64,000 nucleotides of DNA from positions 248,001-312,000 of the forward strand of contig NZ_JAPSLK010000002.1 in assembly GCF_031180885.1 (NCBI RefSeq), in the 5' to 3' direction. Made by a program: the position numbers and the translations under genes. Shown here in pieces: positions 49,354 through 57,379 of this stretch. A model generated the notes under the pieces. The model worked only from the letters and a program-made list of their open reading frames with translations, was not told where the DNA came from and did no database searches. The number at the start of each line of letters is the position of its first letter. Position 1 is the stretch's first letter. The DNA is from Saccharothrix sp. (GTDB lineage Bacteria > Actinomycetota > Actinomycetes > Mycobacteriales > Pseudonocardiaceae).

Positions 49354-50784
49354 ATGGTGAGCGATCCGCTGATCGGACGAGGGGATGCCGCCGAGGCGCT
49401 GGGGCTGGTGGTGGCGGCGGCCGGGCCGTACCTCGACGCGCTCCCGCACCTCCCGGTGCGCGACGCCGCGCAGGCGCACCTGCTCAAGGACCTGGACGGG
49501 CCGCTGCCCGAGGACGGCGAGGGCGCGCCGGCGGCGGTGGCGGAGCTGCTGCGGATCGGGACGCGGGCGGCCACCCACTCGTCCGGGCCGCGGTTCTTCC
49601 ACTTCGTGGTGGGCGGGTCGACGCCCGCCGCGCAGGCCGGCGACTGGGTGACCTCGCTGCTGGACCAGGCGTCCGGGCTGTGGCTGGCCTCGCCGCTGGC
49701 CGCGCGGGCCGAGACGGTGGTGCTGCGGTGGCTGCGCGAACTCGTGGGGCTGCCGGAGTCCTTCGGCGGGGTGCTGACGCCCAGCGCCACGTTCGCGAAC
49801 CTGACCGGGCTGGCGTGCGCGCGGCACTGGTGGGCGGCCCGGCACGGGTCGGACGTGACCGCGGACGGGCTGGCCGGGCTGCCCCGGATGCCGGTGTTCT
49901 CCAGCGGGTACGTGCACGCCAGCGACCGGAAGGCGTTGCAGCTGCTGGGGTTGGGCCGGGACAGCGTCCGGACGCTGGTGCGCGACGACGCCGGGCGGAT
50001 CGACCTCGACGCACTGGACCGTGAGCTGGCCGCGTCGGGTCCGGCGGTGGTGATCGCGAACGCAGGCGAGGTCAACGCCGGCGACTTCGACCCGGTCGAC
50101 GCGATGGCCGACCTCGCCGAGAAACACGGGGCGTGGCTGCACGTGGACGGGGCGTTCGGCCTGTTCGCGGCGCTGTCGCCGGAGACCGCGCACCTCGTGA
50201 AGGGTGTGGAGCGCGCGGACTCGGTGGCGGCGGACGGGCACAAGTGGCTCAACGTGCCGTACGAGAGCGGGTTCGTGTTCGTGAAGGACCCGTCGGTGCT
50301 GGGGCGGGCGTTCGGCGGGTGGAACGCGCCGTACCTGCCGGCCCCGGACGACGAGCTGGTCAACTACAACATGCTCGGCCCGGAGTCGTCCCGGCGGGCG
50401 CGGGCGCTGCCGATCTGGGCGGCGCTGCGGGCCTACGGGCGGTCGGGGCACCGGGCGATGGTGGAGCGGCACCGGGACCTGGCCGTGCGGCTGGGGCGGA
50501 TCGTCTCCGAGTCGGACGACCTGGAGCTGATGGCCCCGGTGAACCTGTTCGTCGTGTGCTTCCGGTTCCGGCCGCCCGGGGTCGCGGAGGACCGGCTGGA
50601 CGAGCTGAACCGGCGGCTGGGGGCCGAGTTGATCGAGGACGGCCGGGTGTACGCGGGGACCACGGTGTACCGGGGCGTGGTGGCGCTGCGCCCGGCCATC
50701 GTGAACTGGCGGACCACGCACGAGGACGTCGACCTGCTGGTGGCGGTGGTCCGGGAGATCGGCGCCCGGCTGCTCGATCAGTAG
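49354..50784 (+). CDS. PLP-dependent group II decarboxylase-like enzyme
   Basis: The 476-aa fold-type I PLP enzyme has the Schiff-base lysine K297 in SVAADGHKWLNVPYESGFVFV, the PLP-phosphate-side segment GGVLTPSATFANLTGL and HVDGAFGLF with the conserved Asp. It belongs with aromatic L-amino acid/glutamate decarboxylases and related aminotransferase-like proteins; the substrate is not predictable by eye. The ATG at 49354 is preferred; a GTG at 49357 follows immediately. The next gene begins 10 nt downstream, so they form an operon. Confidence 0.88.
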   Translation: MVSDPLIGRGDAAEALGLVVAAAGPYLDALPHLPVRDAAQAHLLKDLDGPLPEDGEGAPAAVAELLRIGTRAATHSSGPRFFHFVVGGSTPAAQAGDWVTSLLDQASGLWLASPLAARAETVVLRWLRELVGLPESFGGVLTPSATFANLTGLACARHWWAARHGSDVTADGLAGLPRMPVFSSGYVHASDRKALQLLGLGRDSVRTLVRDDAGRIDLDALDRELAASGPAVVIANAGEVNAGDFDPVDAMADLAEKHGAWLHVDGAFGLFAALSPETAHLVKGVERADSVAADGHKWLNVPYESGFVFVKDPSVLGRAFGGWNAPYLPAPDDELVNYNMLGPESSRRARALPIWAALRAYGRSGHRAMVERHRDLAVRLGRIVSESDDLELMAPVNLFVVCFRFRPPGVAEDRLDELNRRLGAELIEDGRVYAGTTVYRGVVALRPAIVNWRTTHEDVDLLVAVVREIGARLLDQ

Positions 50785-50794
50785 CATCGCGGTC

Positions 50795-51736
50795 GTGCGC
50801 AACGCGATCACCGATGTGCCCGGCGTCCTGGTCGGACACGCCACCCGCGTCGGCGGCGGCGCGCTGACCGGGACCACGGCGGTGCTGTTCCCGGCCGGGA
50901 CGGTGTCCACTGTGGACGTCCGGGGAGGCGCGCCGGCGACCCGGGACACCGCCGCCCTTGACCCCCGGTACGGCGGCCGGGCCGTGCGGTGCGTGCTGCT
51001 GACCGGCGGCAGCGCCTACGGCTTGGCGGCGGCGGACGGCGCGGCCCGCGAGGTCGGTGACTTCGTGCCGGCGGCGGCGCTGTACGACTTGGGGCGGGGT
51101 GGGGTTTTCGACACCTACCCGACGCCGGAGACGGGCGCGGAGGCCGTGCGCGCGGCCGGTGTCGAGGTGCCGCAGGGCAACGTGGGTGCCGGCACGGGTG
51201 CCATGAACGCCGCTTTGAAGGGCGGGCTGGGCACGGCGAGCGTGTCGCTGGGCGGCGGTGTCGTGGTCGGCGCGGTGGCTGCTCTGAACGCGGCCGGGTC
51301 GGGTGTGGACTTGGGAACGGGCTTGCCCTTGGGCCATGATCTGGGCTTGCCCGACGAGTTCCCGCCTGCGGGTGGGGACGACCTCTCCCGTCCGATGCCG
51401 AGTGTGGTGCAGCCGTTCAACACGGTGATCGGCGTGGTGGCGACCAACGCACGGCTGCCGGTGTACCCGCTGGCCGCCGCCGGGCAGGACGGCTTGGCCC
51501 TGGCCGTGGACCCCGCGCACGGCATGGTCGACGGCGACACCGTTTTCGCCGCGTCCACCGGCACCCACGAGGCACCGGTCGAGGAGGTCCTGGAGGCCGC
51601 TCGACACGTGTTCGCCAGGGCTCTGGTGCACGGCCTGCTGGCCGCCGAATCCGTGACCACGCCGTGGGGCCACATCACGGCTTACCGCGAGCAGTACCCG
51701 CGAACCGGCGCGGGCTACCGAAGGGGGACCGTCTGA
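50795..51736 (+). CDS. P1-family (S58) aminopeptidase, DmpA-like
   Basis: The 313-aa protein is an N-terminal-nucleophile hydrolase of the DmpA/BapA family. Features are NAITDVPGVLVGHAT at the start, LLTGGSAYGLAAADG, and QPFNTVIGVVATNARL, where self-cleavage between Asn209 and Thr210 would free the nucleophile Thr. Members hydrolyse N-terminal D- or L-residues or beta-peptides. The start is GTG. It overlaps the DUF4865 gene by one base (TGATG). Confidence 0.9.
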   Translation: MRNAITDVPGVLVGHATRVGGGALTGTTAVLFPAGTVSTVDVRGGAPATRDTAALDPRYGGRAVRCVLLTGGSAYGLAAADGAAREVGDFVPAAALYDLGRGGVFDTYPTPETGAEAVRAAGVEVPQGNVGAGTGAMNAALKGGLGTASVSLGGGVVVGAVAALNAAGSGVDLGTGLPLGHDLGLPDEFPPAGGDDLSRPMPSVVQPFNTVIGVVATNARLPVYPLAAAGQDGLALAVDPAHGMVDGDTVFAASTGTHEAPVEEVLEAARHVFARALVHGLLAAESVTTPWGHITAYREQYPRTGAGYRRGTV

Positions 51737-52311
51737 TGCACGCGATGCACTACGAGATCACACTGCCCGCCGACTACGACATGTCGATCATCCACCGCCG
51801 GGTCGCCACCAAGGGTTCGGCGCTGGACGCGTGGCCGGGTCTGGCGTGCAAGGCCTACCTGGTGCGGGAGCGGGGTGTCGACGACTCTCCGGTGAACCAG
51901 TACTCGCCGTTCTACCTGTGGCGGACCGTCGAGGGCATGAACGCGTTCCTGTGGGGACCGGGTTTCGCCGGCCTGAGCCGCGACTTCGGACGGCCCGTGG
52001 TCCAGCAGTGGACCGGGCTGGGGTTCGAGGTGGGCGACCTGGGCGTGACTCCGACGATGGCCACCAAGGAAACCTGGTCGGTCGGTCGAGACGCTGACGT
52101 GGCCGAAGTGGTCGAGCAGGCTCTGGGCGAGTTGAAGCCGGTGGAAGGGGTCCATTCCACGGCGTTGGTCGTGGACACGCGCGCATGGGAGTTCGTGCGG
52201 TTCACGTTGTGGGCCGAGGAGCCGACCCCGGACGTCGCGGGGATCCGGTACCGCGTGCACCACCTGTCCAGGCCGGAGCTGGCCGACCTGCCCACCGGCC
52301 GGCTCTGGTAG
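51736..52311 (+). CDS. DUF4865 family protein
   Basis: The 191-aa protein matches DUF4865 throughout: MHYEITLPADYDMSIIHRRVATKGSALDAWPGL, QYSPFYLWRTVEGMNAFLWGPGFAGLSRDFGRP. The fold is probably ferredoxin-like (dimeric alpha-beta barrel); the function is unknown. The ATG overlaps the stop of the P1 peptidase gene, so it is co-translated. It is convergent with the CHAT gene (3-nt gap). Confidence 0.85.
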   Translation: MHAMHYEITLPADYDMSIIHRRVATKGSALDAWPGLACKAYLVRERGVDDSPVNQYSPFYLWRTVEGMNAFLWGPGFAGLSRDFGRPVVQQWTGLGFEVGDLGVTPTMATKETWSVGRDADVAEVVEQALGELKPVEGVHSTALVVDTRAWEFVRFTLWAEEPTPDVAGIRYRVHHLSRPELADLPTGRLW

Positions 52312-52314
52312 GGC

Positions 52315-55300
52315 TCAGGGGTGTTGGGCGAGCCAGCCGTGGTCGCCCTGGCGGGAGCGCTGCGCGAACGGGACCGCGATGTAGTTCTCCAGGCCCAGCA
52401 CCCCGCCCGTCGTCCGGTCCAGTTCCCGGGCGAAGCCGACGATGCCGCGATCGGTCCGGTCCATCAGCCAGGCCAGCAGGACCACCACGACGTCGGCCAG
52501 CACCCCGACCTGGAAGGGCATGTCGTCCCGGTTGCCGGCGGTCACGGCGTGCGCGAAGTCGGTCATGCCGCGTTCGGTCAGGTCGCGGGGGCCGATTTCG
52601 ATCGCGCGCTTCATCGAGTCCACGACCAGCGGCACCACGGCCGCCCACGTGGGCTGTTCGGCGGTCTCGCAGATCAGGCCGCCGCACAGGGCGGTGGTCC
52701 ACAGCGCCTCGGGGTCGTTCGCGCGGACCGCGCCCACGGCCAGGTTCGGCAGCAGAGCCGCGCCCTCTGCCCACAGGCCCTTGGCGACCAGGAGTTCCAC
52801 CGCGTGGCGGTAGTGCTCCAGGGCCTTGGCGTGGTCGCCCATCCGGGTCAGCACGCGACCCAGTTCGTCGTGGCAGGTGGCGATGTCGGCCGGTCTCGCT
52901 CGGCGTTCGGCCAGGGCGAGGGCGACGGTGGCGTAGTGCTGGGCGGTGTCGAGTTCGCCGAGGTCCTGGTGGCAGGCGCCCAGTTCGCGCAGCGCGGTCA
53001 GTTCGGCGGCCTCGTCGTGCTCGGCCCGGAACAGCTCGACCGCGCGCACACCGGCCTCGATCGCCGCGTCCAGGTTGCCGATGCGGCGGTGGCGGACGCA
53101 CTCCTCCAGCTTGAACTCGGCCTGCTTGCGCCGGTCGTCCAGCTCCACGGCCACGTCGTGGCCCTCCACGGCGTAGCGCAGCGCCGTCTCGTGGTCCTCA
53201 CCGCTCAGCTCACCCAGCACGCCGATCGCCTCCACCAGCCGCGTCCGACTGCCCCGTGCCCGGAACACGTCGTGCGCCTCCAGCGCGGCCCGCCGCGCAT
53301 CCTCCGGTCTGTCCTCGCGCACCAGCAGGCGCGCCATGCGCAGCAGGACGTCCGCCCGGTCCCGGCAGGCGTCACCACGCTCCACACACTTCTCGAAGTC
53401 CGCGAGTGCCGCGTCGTATTCCCCGCGGGCCTCGTGGGCGCGGCCGGTCAGCTCGTGGCGGCGGGCGCGGCGGGGCGCGGACTCGGGTTCGGGCAGGTCC
53501 AACTCGTCCAGCGCGGCGTCGACCAGGTCGGCCAGGGCCGGGTCGCCGGTCAGGGCGAGTTCGTCCAGCAGGACGTCCACATAGGACGGCGTGTCGGTGG
53601 CCCCGCGCTGTTCGGCGGTGCGGCGCAGCGCGGTGATCTCGCGGTGCAGCACCGAGGTGAGCGGTTCGGGGCACGTGCGGGCGAAGCGGCCGAGCAGTTC
53701 GGCCTCGGCCAGCGCGGCCTCGCCGTCCGTGGTGGACCGGTCGCGCCACTCGTCCAAGCGGCCGTTGACGGTGCCCAGGTACAGGTAGCAGCGCTCGATG
53801 CCGCCGGGGGTGCCGGTGTTGACGATGGCGTTGGCGGCGGGTGCTTCCTCGGCGGTCAGGCGGTGCACGACGGTGGCGGCGAAGCTCGTGGCCAGGCCCG
53901 GCGGGACGGTCCACAGGGTGCCGATGTAGCCGCGCGCGCCGGCGCGCAGGAAGGCGCGGCCGACCTCGGGCCACGGGCGGCGCGAGTTGTTGACCACGAT
54001 CGGGCGGTGGGCCAGGTGTGGGACGTCGGTGAGCGGTTCGTCGCCGAGCACGATGCCGTCATCGTCGCCGTGGGTGTTGAAGAAGACGAGTTCGACGGGC
54101 AGTTCGCCGGCGAGCGCGGCCAGGGCGGCGGGGGAGGCGTCCTCGGCGGACAGGACGAGCGGGTGGGTGAAGTGGCCGATCTCGTCGGTGTGGCCGGGTG
54201 GCGCGGCGGTGTCGAACACCAGGCTGAACGCGCCGGGTTCGCGGGCGGTGCCCTCGCCGTACAGTTCGGTCAGGACCACCAGGGTGGGGTCGGCGGCGAC
54301 GTGCCCGACGGGCTTGCGGGTCCAGTTCACGTCGTCGGTGCGGACGAAGGAGTAAGGAAGACCGGTGGTGAACGCCGTCAGCCTTCGATCCCCGACCGCG
54401 TCGATCACCTCCGCCGGGACCTGCGCGGTGACGACGGCTTCGAGCGCGGCGAACGGGTCGTGCTCGCCGGTCGAGAGGTAGCGCCACAGGGCTTCGACGA
54501 ACCCGATGCCCTTGACCGCGTCCCCTATCGCACGGGCGGCGGCGGTGACCCGGTCCTGCTCCTCGGCGATCACGCGGTGGACCTCGGTCAGGTCCGGGAC
54601 GGGGGTGGTGATCAGGGTGGCTTCCCGGTGGTGCGCGTACTGGGCGGCGACCAGGGCGTGGGCGGTGCCGGTGTCCTCGACCAGGACGGCTTCGTCGGTG
54701 TCCGGTTCTTCCGGTTGTGGGAGGTTTTCGACCCCGTCGACAATCCGGAGCGGACGGCCGGCGCGCAGCGCCGCGTACAGCGCTTGGACTTCCGTGCCAG
54801 GTGGGGCTTCGAGCGGTTCCGCGTCACCTACCCCCAACACCCGCCACGCGTCCTCGGCAAGGTCGGGGCTCGGGACCAGCCGGACGACGTCAAGCCCGTC
54901 GACCAGATCGCCCCCTTCGCCACACAACACCACCGCACGACGAACCCCGGTCTTGTGGAGCAGTTCCCTCAGCCGTTCCTGCTCGTCGTCCTCAACCACC
55001 ACCAACGGCGCGAACCCCGACAAACAGGACAACACAACCGCCGCTTCACTCACCTGGTCCGGCCGGCACACCACGGCGGTATCGGCAACCCCGTAGACAG
55101 GCGCGCTGGTGACGGTGACGTTCAACTCCGACTCCCCCGCCGGCAAGGCGACGCACACCCCGTCGTCCAGGGTCGTGCACGGCGAAGAGCCGCTGACGTG
55201 CAGGGAGACGTGGTCGGACAACGCGAACCGGACCCCGTCCGTCGTCTCGGTCCCGGGGGCGTCGACCTTGAGCCGCCACTCGGCCGGAGCGGGCAGGTCG

Positions 55301-55491
55301 AAGCGCTGCTTGAGCACCGTGCGGACGTGGCCGTCCCGGTGCTCGTCGACCAGGAGGTCGCGGGCGCCTGCCTCGGCGGTGAGGTGCTCGCTGACCGGCA
55401 AGGGCGGTTTGCGGTGCACGTCGAGGAGGACGGCACGCAGCAGCCCCGCCTCGAAGCGGAACCGGATTCCGTGCGGGGCACCGAGGTCCAC
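52315..55491 (-). CDS. CHAT-TPR protein, nucleophile Cys replaced
   Basis: The 1,058-aa cytosolic protein has an unrecognised N-terminal region (1-360), a CHAT (caspase-like) region at about 370-560 and a C-terminal array of TPR-type helical pairs (about 650-930; for example ALADFEKCVERGDACRDRAD and ALEHYRHAVELLVAKGLW). The CHAT His is in FFNTHGDDDG (H474). The usual N-A-C-x-S-G nucleophile motif reads VVNNSRRPW (N501, N502, S503), followed by the typical AFLRAGARGYIGTLW. Protease activity is therefore uncertain: either a Ser nucleophile or a pseudoenzyme. The start is GTG with no clear ribosome binding site. No neighbouring defence genes were recognised. Confidence 0.82.
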   Translation of the reverse strand: MDLGAPHGIRFRFEAGLLRAVLLDVHRKPPLPVSEHLTAEAGARDLLVDEHRDGHVRTVLKQRFDLPAPAEWRLKVDAPGTETTDGVRFALSDHVSLHVSGSSPCTTLDDGVCVALPAGESELNVTVTSAPVYGVADTAVVCRPDQVSEAAVVLSCLSGFAPLVVVEDDEQERLRELLHKTGVRRAVVLCGEGGDLVDGLDVVRLVPSPDLAEDAWRVLGVGDAEPLEAPPGTEVQALYAALRAGRPLRIVDGVENLPQPEEPDTDEAVLVEDTGTAHALVAAQYAHHREATLITTPVPDLTEVHRVIAEEQDRVTAAARAIGDAVKGIGFVEALWRYLSTGEHDPFAALEAVVTAQVPAEVIDAVGDRRLTAFTTGLPYSFVRTDDVNWTRKPVGHVAADPTLVVLTELYGEGTAREPGAFSLVFDTAAPPGHTDEIGHFTHPLVLSAEDASPAALAALAGELPVELVFFNTHGDDDGIVLGDEPLTDVPHLAHRPIVVNNSRRPWPEVGRAFLRAGARGYIGTLWTVPPGLATSFAATVVHRLTAEEAPAANAIVNTGTPGGIERCYLYLGTVNGRLDEWRDRSTTDGEAALAEAELLGRFARTCPEPLTSVLHREITALRRTAEQRGATDTPSYVDVLLDELALTGDPALADLVDAALDELDLPEPESAPRRARRHELTGRAHEARGEYDAALADFEKCVERGDACRDRADVLLRMARLLVREDRPEDARRAALEAHDVFRARGSRTRLVEAIGVLGELSGEDHETALRYAVEGHDVAVELDDRRKQAEFKLEECVRHRRIGNLDAAIEAGVRAVELFRAEHDEAAELTALRELGACHQDLGELDTAQHYATVALALAERRARPADIATCHDELGRVLTRMGDHAKALEHYRHAVELLVAKGLWAEGAALLPNLAVGAVRANDPEALWTTALCGGLICETAEQPTWAAVVPLVVDSMKRAIEIGPRDLTERGMTDFAHAVTAGNRDDMPFQVGVLADVVVVLLAWLMDRTDRGIVGFARELDRTTGGVLGLENYIAVPFAQRSRQGDHGWLAQHP

Positions 55492-55684
55492 TGGCTCACA
55501 ACCCTTGCAGCGACGACTCCACCGGATAGTGGTGGCGCGCAGAAACTACGCCACCAGAGCGCTCCACCTGTACAACATCCCGCAGGTCAATGAGGTTGTT
55601 ACACACCATGCCACGTGGATCACAACGCCTCCCGCCGCAGACGCCGCTTTCACCGCCCCCAGCCGGCATGATGACCATCACCAC

Positions 55685-55722
55685 CCACCAGCCCGCGGTC
55701 ACACCACCAGCCCGCGGTCACA
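55685..55722. repeat. Two tandem 19-bp repeats
   Basis: CCACCAGCCCGCGGTCACA is present twice without a spacer (55685-55703 and 55704-55722), then CCACC again. It lies between the CHAT gene start and the end of the diguanylate cyclase gene. The remainder of 55492-55741 shows no gene. Confidence 0.75.
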
Positions 55723-55741
55723 CCACCGGCGGGAGCCGCGA

Positions 55742-57067
55742 TCAAGTGCCGGGGTGTTCGGAACGCGCGGCCGGCATCCAAGGGACTCGGCGGCGGCGGG
55801 CGGCTACCTGGAACTGGTCGCGGCCCTGGCGTTTGGCCTCGTACAGCGCCGCGTCGGCGGCGGCCAGCAGGCCCTCGATGGTGTCCTCGTCGACGAACGG
55901 CCACACCGCGATCCCGATGCTCACCGACAGCCCGCCCACGCGACCGCCCTCGGCATCGTCGGCCACCACGTGGTGCACCTGCCGCCGGATGCGTTCCGCG
56001 ATCGCCTCCGCCTCCGCCGGCTCGACACCGGGCAGCAGGACCGCGAACTCCTCACCACCGAACCGGCCCACCGCGTCACCCCGCCGGACGGCCCCGCTCA
56101 ACGCCACCGCGATCCGCCGCAGCACAGCGTCACCGATCTGGTGACCGTGCGTGTCGTTGATCTCCTTGAAGTGGTCCACGTCGATCATGAACAACCCGAC
56201 CGTCGCCCCCGGCGGCTGCCGGCGGGTCCGGTCGAGTTCCAGCGACGCCTGGAGGTGCCAAGCCTCGGCGTTGAGCAACCCGGTCTTGGCATCCGTCCGG
56301 GCGGCGAGTTCCAACTGGTGGATGAGGACCGTGCGGTGCAGGGCGACGGCGGCCACGACCATCGGCAGGGCGAAGCCCGGCCACCACGCCACCGCCAGCG
56401 CCACGAACACGCCCATCGCGAGCTGACCGGCCTCCAGCAGGTTGTCCGACGCACTGCCCACGGCGTCGCGCACCGAACGCGGCCGGACCGTCAGCAGGAT
56501 CACGATCGCCACCAGGGCCGTGTTCACCAGCCACTGCGCGGCACCCGCACCGACCAGGCCGACCAGGTCCAGCCACCCCGACGGACGCCCGGCGGCCAGG
56601 TGCTCGCGCAGGCCGGTCGCGCCCGCCACAGTGCCCGCGGCCAGCGTGGCGAGGACCATCATGGACGTGGTGAACACGTTCCGGTGCGGTGGCCGGGACG
56701 CGTCCCAGCGCCCCACCACCCACCAGCGGTGCGCGTACATGAGCACGACCAGCGCCACCGCGAGCAAGGGCGGCAGCACGAGGGCGCCGGCCAGCATCCA
56801 GATGCTGCACAGGTCGACGTGCGGCAGGTGGCTGTGGTCCCGCCGGATCCGCTCGATCCAGCGCGAGCTGTGCAGGTGCAGCGCGGCGCACCCCACCAGG
56901 ACGGCGAACACCGGCCACGCACCCGCCGGGACCGGCCACGCCGTGGTCGCCGCGATGGCGACCAGCGCGAGCAGATCCACCGACAGCACGTACACCAGGG
57001 CCTGCCGTGGCAGGGACCATAGTGACCAGCGTCGATCGCCCGACGACGCTGACCGCACTCTGCCCAT
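55742..57067 (-). CDS. Membrane diguanylate cyclase (GGDEF)
   Basis: The 441-aa protein has six or seven membrane helices (about 15-250) and a C-terminal GGDEF domain that makes cyclic di-GMP from GTP. The active-site motif is GGEEF (337-341) in GRFGGEEFAVLLPG, with the inhibitory site RRGD five residues upstream, so product inhibition is expected. HFKEINDTHGHQIGD and SVSIGIAV are typical. I chose the ATG at 57067 (MGRVRSASSG) with GAGGA just upstream; a GTG at 57121 would overlap the palindrome there. No PAS or other cytosolic sensor is seen, so the membrane part is the sensor. Confidence 0.9.
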   Translation of the reverse strand: MGRVRSASSGDRRWSLWSLPRQALVYVLSVDLLALVAIAATTAWPVPAGAWPVFAVLVGCAALHLHSSRWIERIRRDHSHLPHVDLCSIWMLAGALVLPPLLAVALVVLMYAHRWWVVGRWDASRPPHRNVFTTSMMVLATLAAGTVAGATGLREHLAAGRPSGWLDLVGLVGAGAAQWLVNTALVAIVILLTVRPRSVRDAVGSASDNLLEAGQLAMGVFVALAVAWWPGFALPMVVAAVALHRTVLIHQLELAARTDAKTGLLNAEAWHLQASLELDRTRRQPPGATVGLFMIDVDHFKEINDTHGHQIGDAVLRRIAVALSGAVRRGDAVGRFGGEEFAVLLPGVEPAEAEAIAERIRRQVHHVVADDAEGGRVGGLSVSIGIAVWPFVDEDTIEGLLAAADAALYEAKRQGRDQFQVAARRRRVPWMPAARSEHPGT

Positions 57068-57116
57068 GGTTCCTCGCGACCGTCTAACTCGGACCGTGAA
57101 CGCGTCCGAACGGACC

Positions 57117-57133
57117 GTCACAGTAATTGTGAC
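57117..57133. promoter_or_regulatory. Palindrome GTCACA-n5-TGTGAC
   Basis: Six-base perfect arms (57117-57122 and 57128-57133) lie between the divergent diguanylate cyclase gene and the MRDKIW mini-ORF array. It is the inside-out form of a CRP-type site (TGTGA-n6-TCACA), so I do not call it CRP. It may control one or both directions. Confidence 0.45.
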
Positions 57134-57187
57134 CTGGGCGGATGTCAGCCGCTAGCGGGGTGACGCGACCCACAGGAGGTGATTGCG

Positions 57188-57208
57188 GTGCGCGACAAGA
57201 TCTGGTGA
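57188..57208 (+). CDS. Mini-ORF 1 encoding hexapeptide MRDKIW
   Basis: Seven codons: GTG start, R-D-K-I-W, TGA. The Shine-Dalgarno AGGAGGTG (57174-57181) is fully complementary to the 16S rRNA 3' end and lies 6 nt upstream. Codons are identical to copies 2 and 3 except for the start codon (GTG instead of ATG), which supports selection for translation. It is too short for normal gene callers. Function unknown. Confidence 0.6.
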   Translation: MRDKIW

Positions 57209-57248
57209 GCACCCCTGGCCGCCGGGAGTTCGCGAGGGAGGTGAGGTC

Positions 57249-57269
57249 ATGCGCGACAAGATCTGGTGA
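57249..57269 (+). CDS. Mini-ORF 2 encoding hexapeptide MRDKIW
   Basis: ATG start, identical peptide, TGA stop. The Shine-Dalgarno GGGAGGTG (57236-57243) lies 5 nt upstream. It starts 61 nt after copy 1 and is in a different reading frame. The spacer after the stop begins ACCCCT as in copy 1. Confidence 0.6.
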   Translation: MRDKIW

Positions 57270-57312
57270 ACCCCTCGTGTCCGGGTCGAGTTCCGAGGGG
57301 AGGTGCGCCGCC

Positions 57313-57333
57313 ATGCGCGACAAGATCTGGTGA
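57313..57333 (+). CDS. Mini-ORF 3 encoding hexapeptide MRDKIW
   Basis: ATG start, identical peptide, TGA stop. The Shine-Dalgarno GGGGAGGTG (57297-57305) lies 7 nt upstream. It starts 64 nt after copy 2 and is in the third reading frame. CCCCTCG (57271-57277) can pair with CGAGGGG (57294-57300) beside this ribosome binding site, so access may depend on translation of copy 2. Confidence 0.6.
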   Translation: MRDKIW

Positions 57334-57379
57334 CGTCCGGGCGACGGTGCGGGCGCCGCGCGTTCGGCCGCGGCCCCGC

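Noticed and set aside
57117-57133. CRP/cAMP receptor binding site
   Set aside because: The half-sites are in the inverted order (TCACA then TGTGA) with a 5-bp gap, not TGTGA-n6-TCACA.
57142-57333. A 63-aa ORF on the plus strand that ends in MRDKIW
   Set aside because: Only the third hexapeptide copy is in its frame. The other two copies are out of frame within it and its start lacks a good ribosome binding site, so the repeats are better explained as three separate mini-ORFs.
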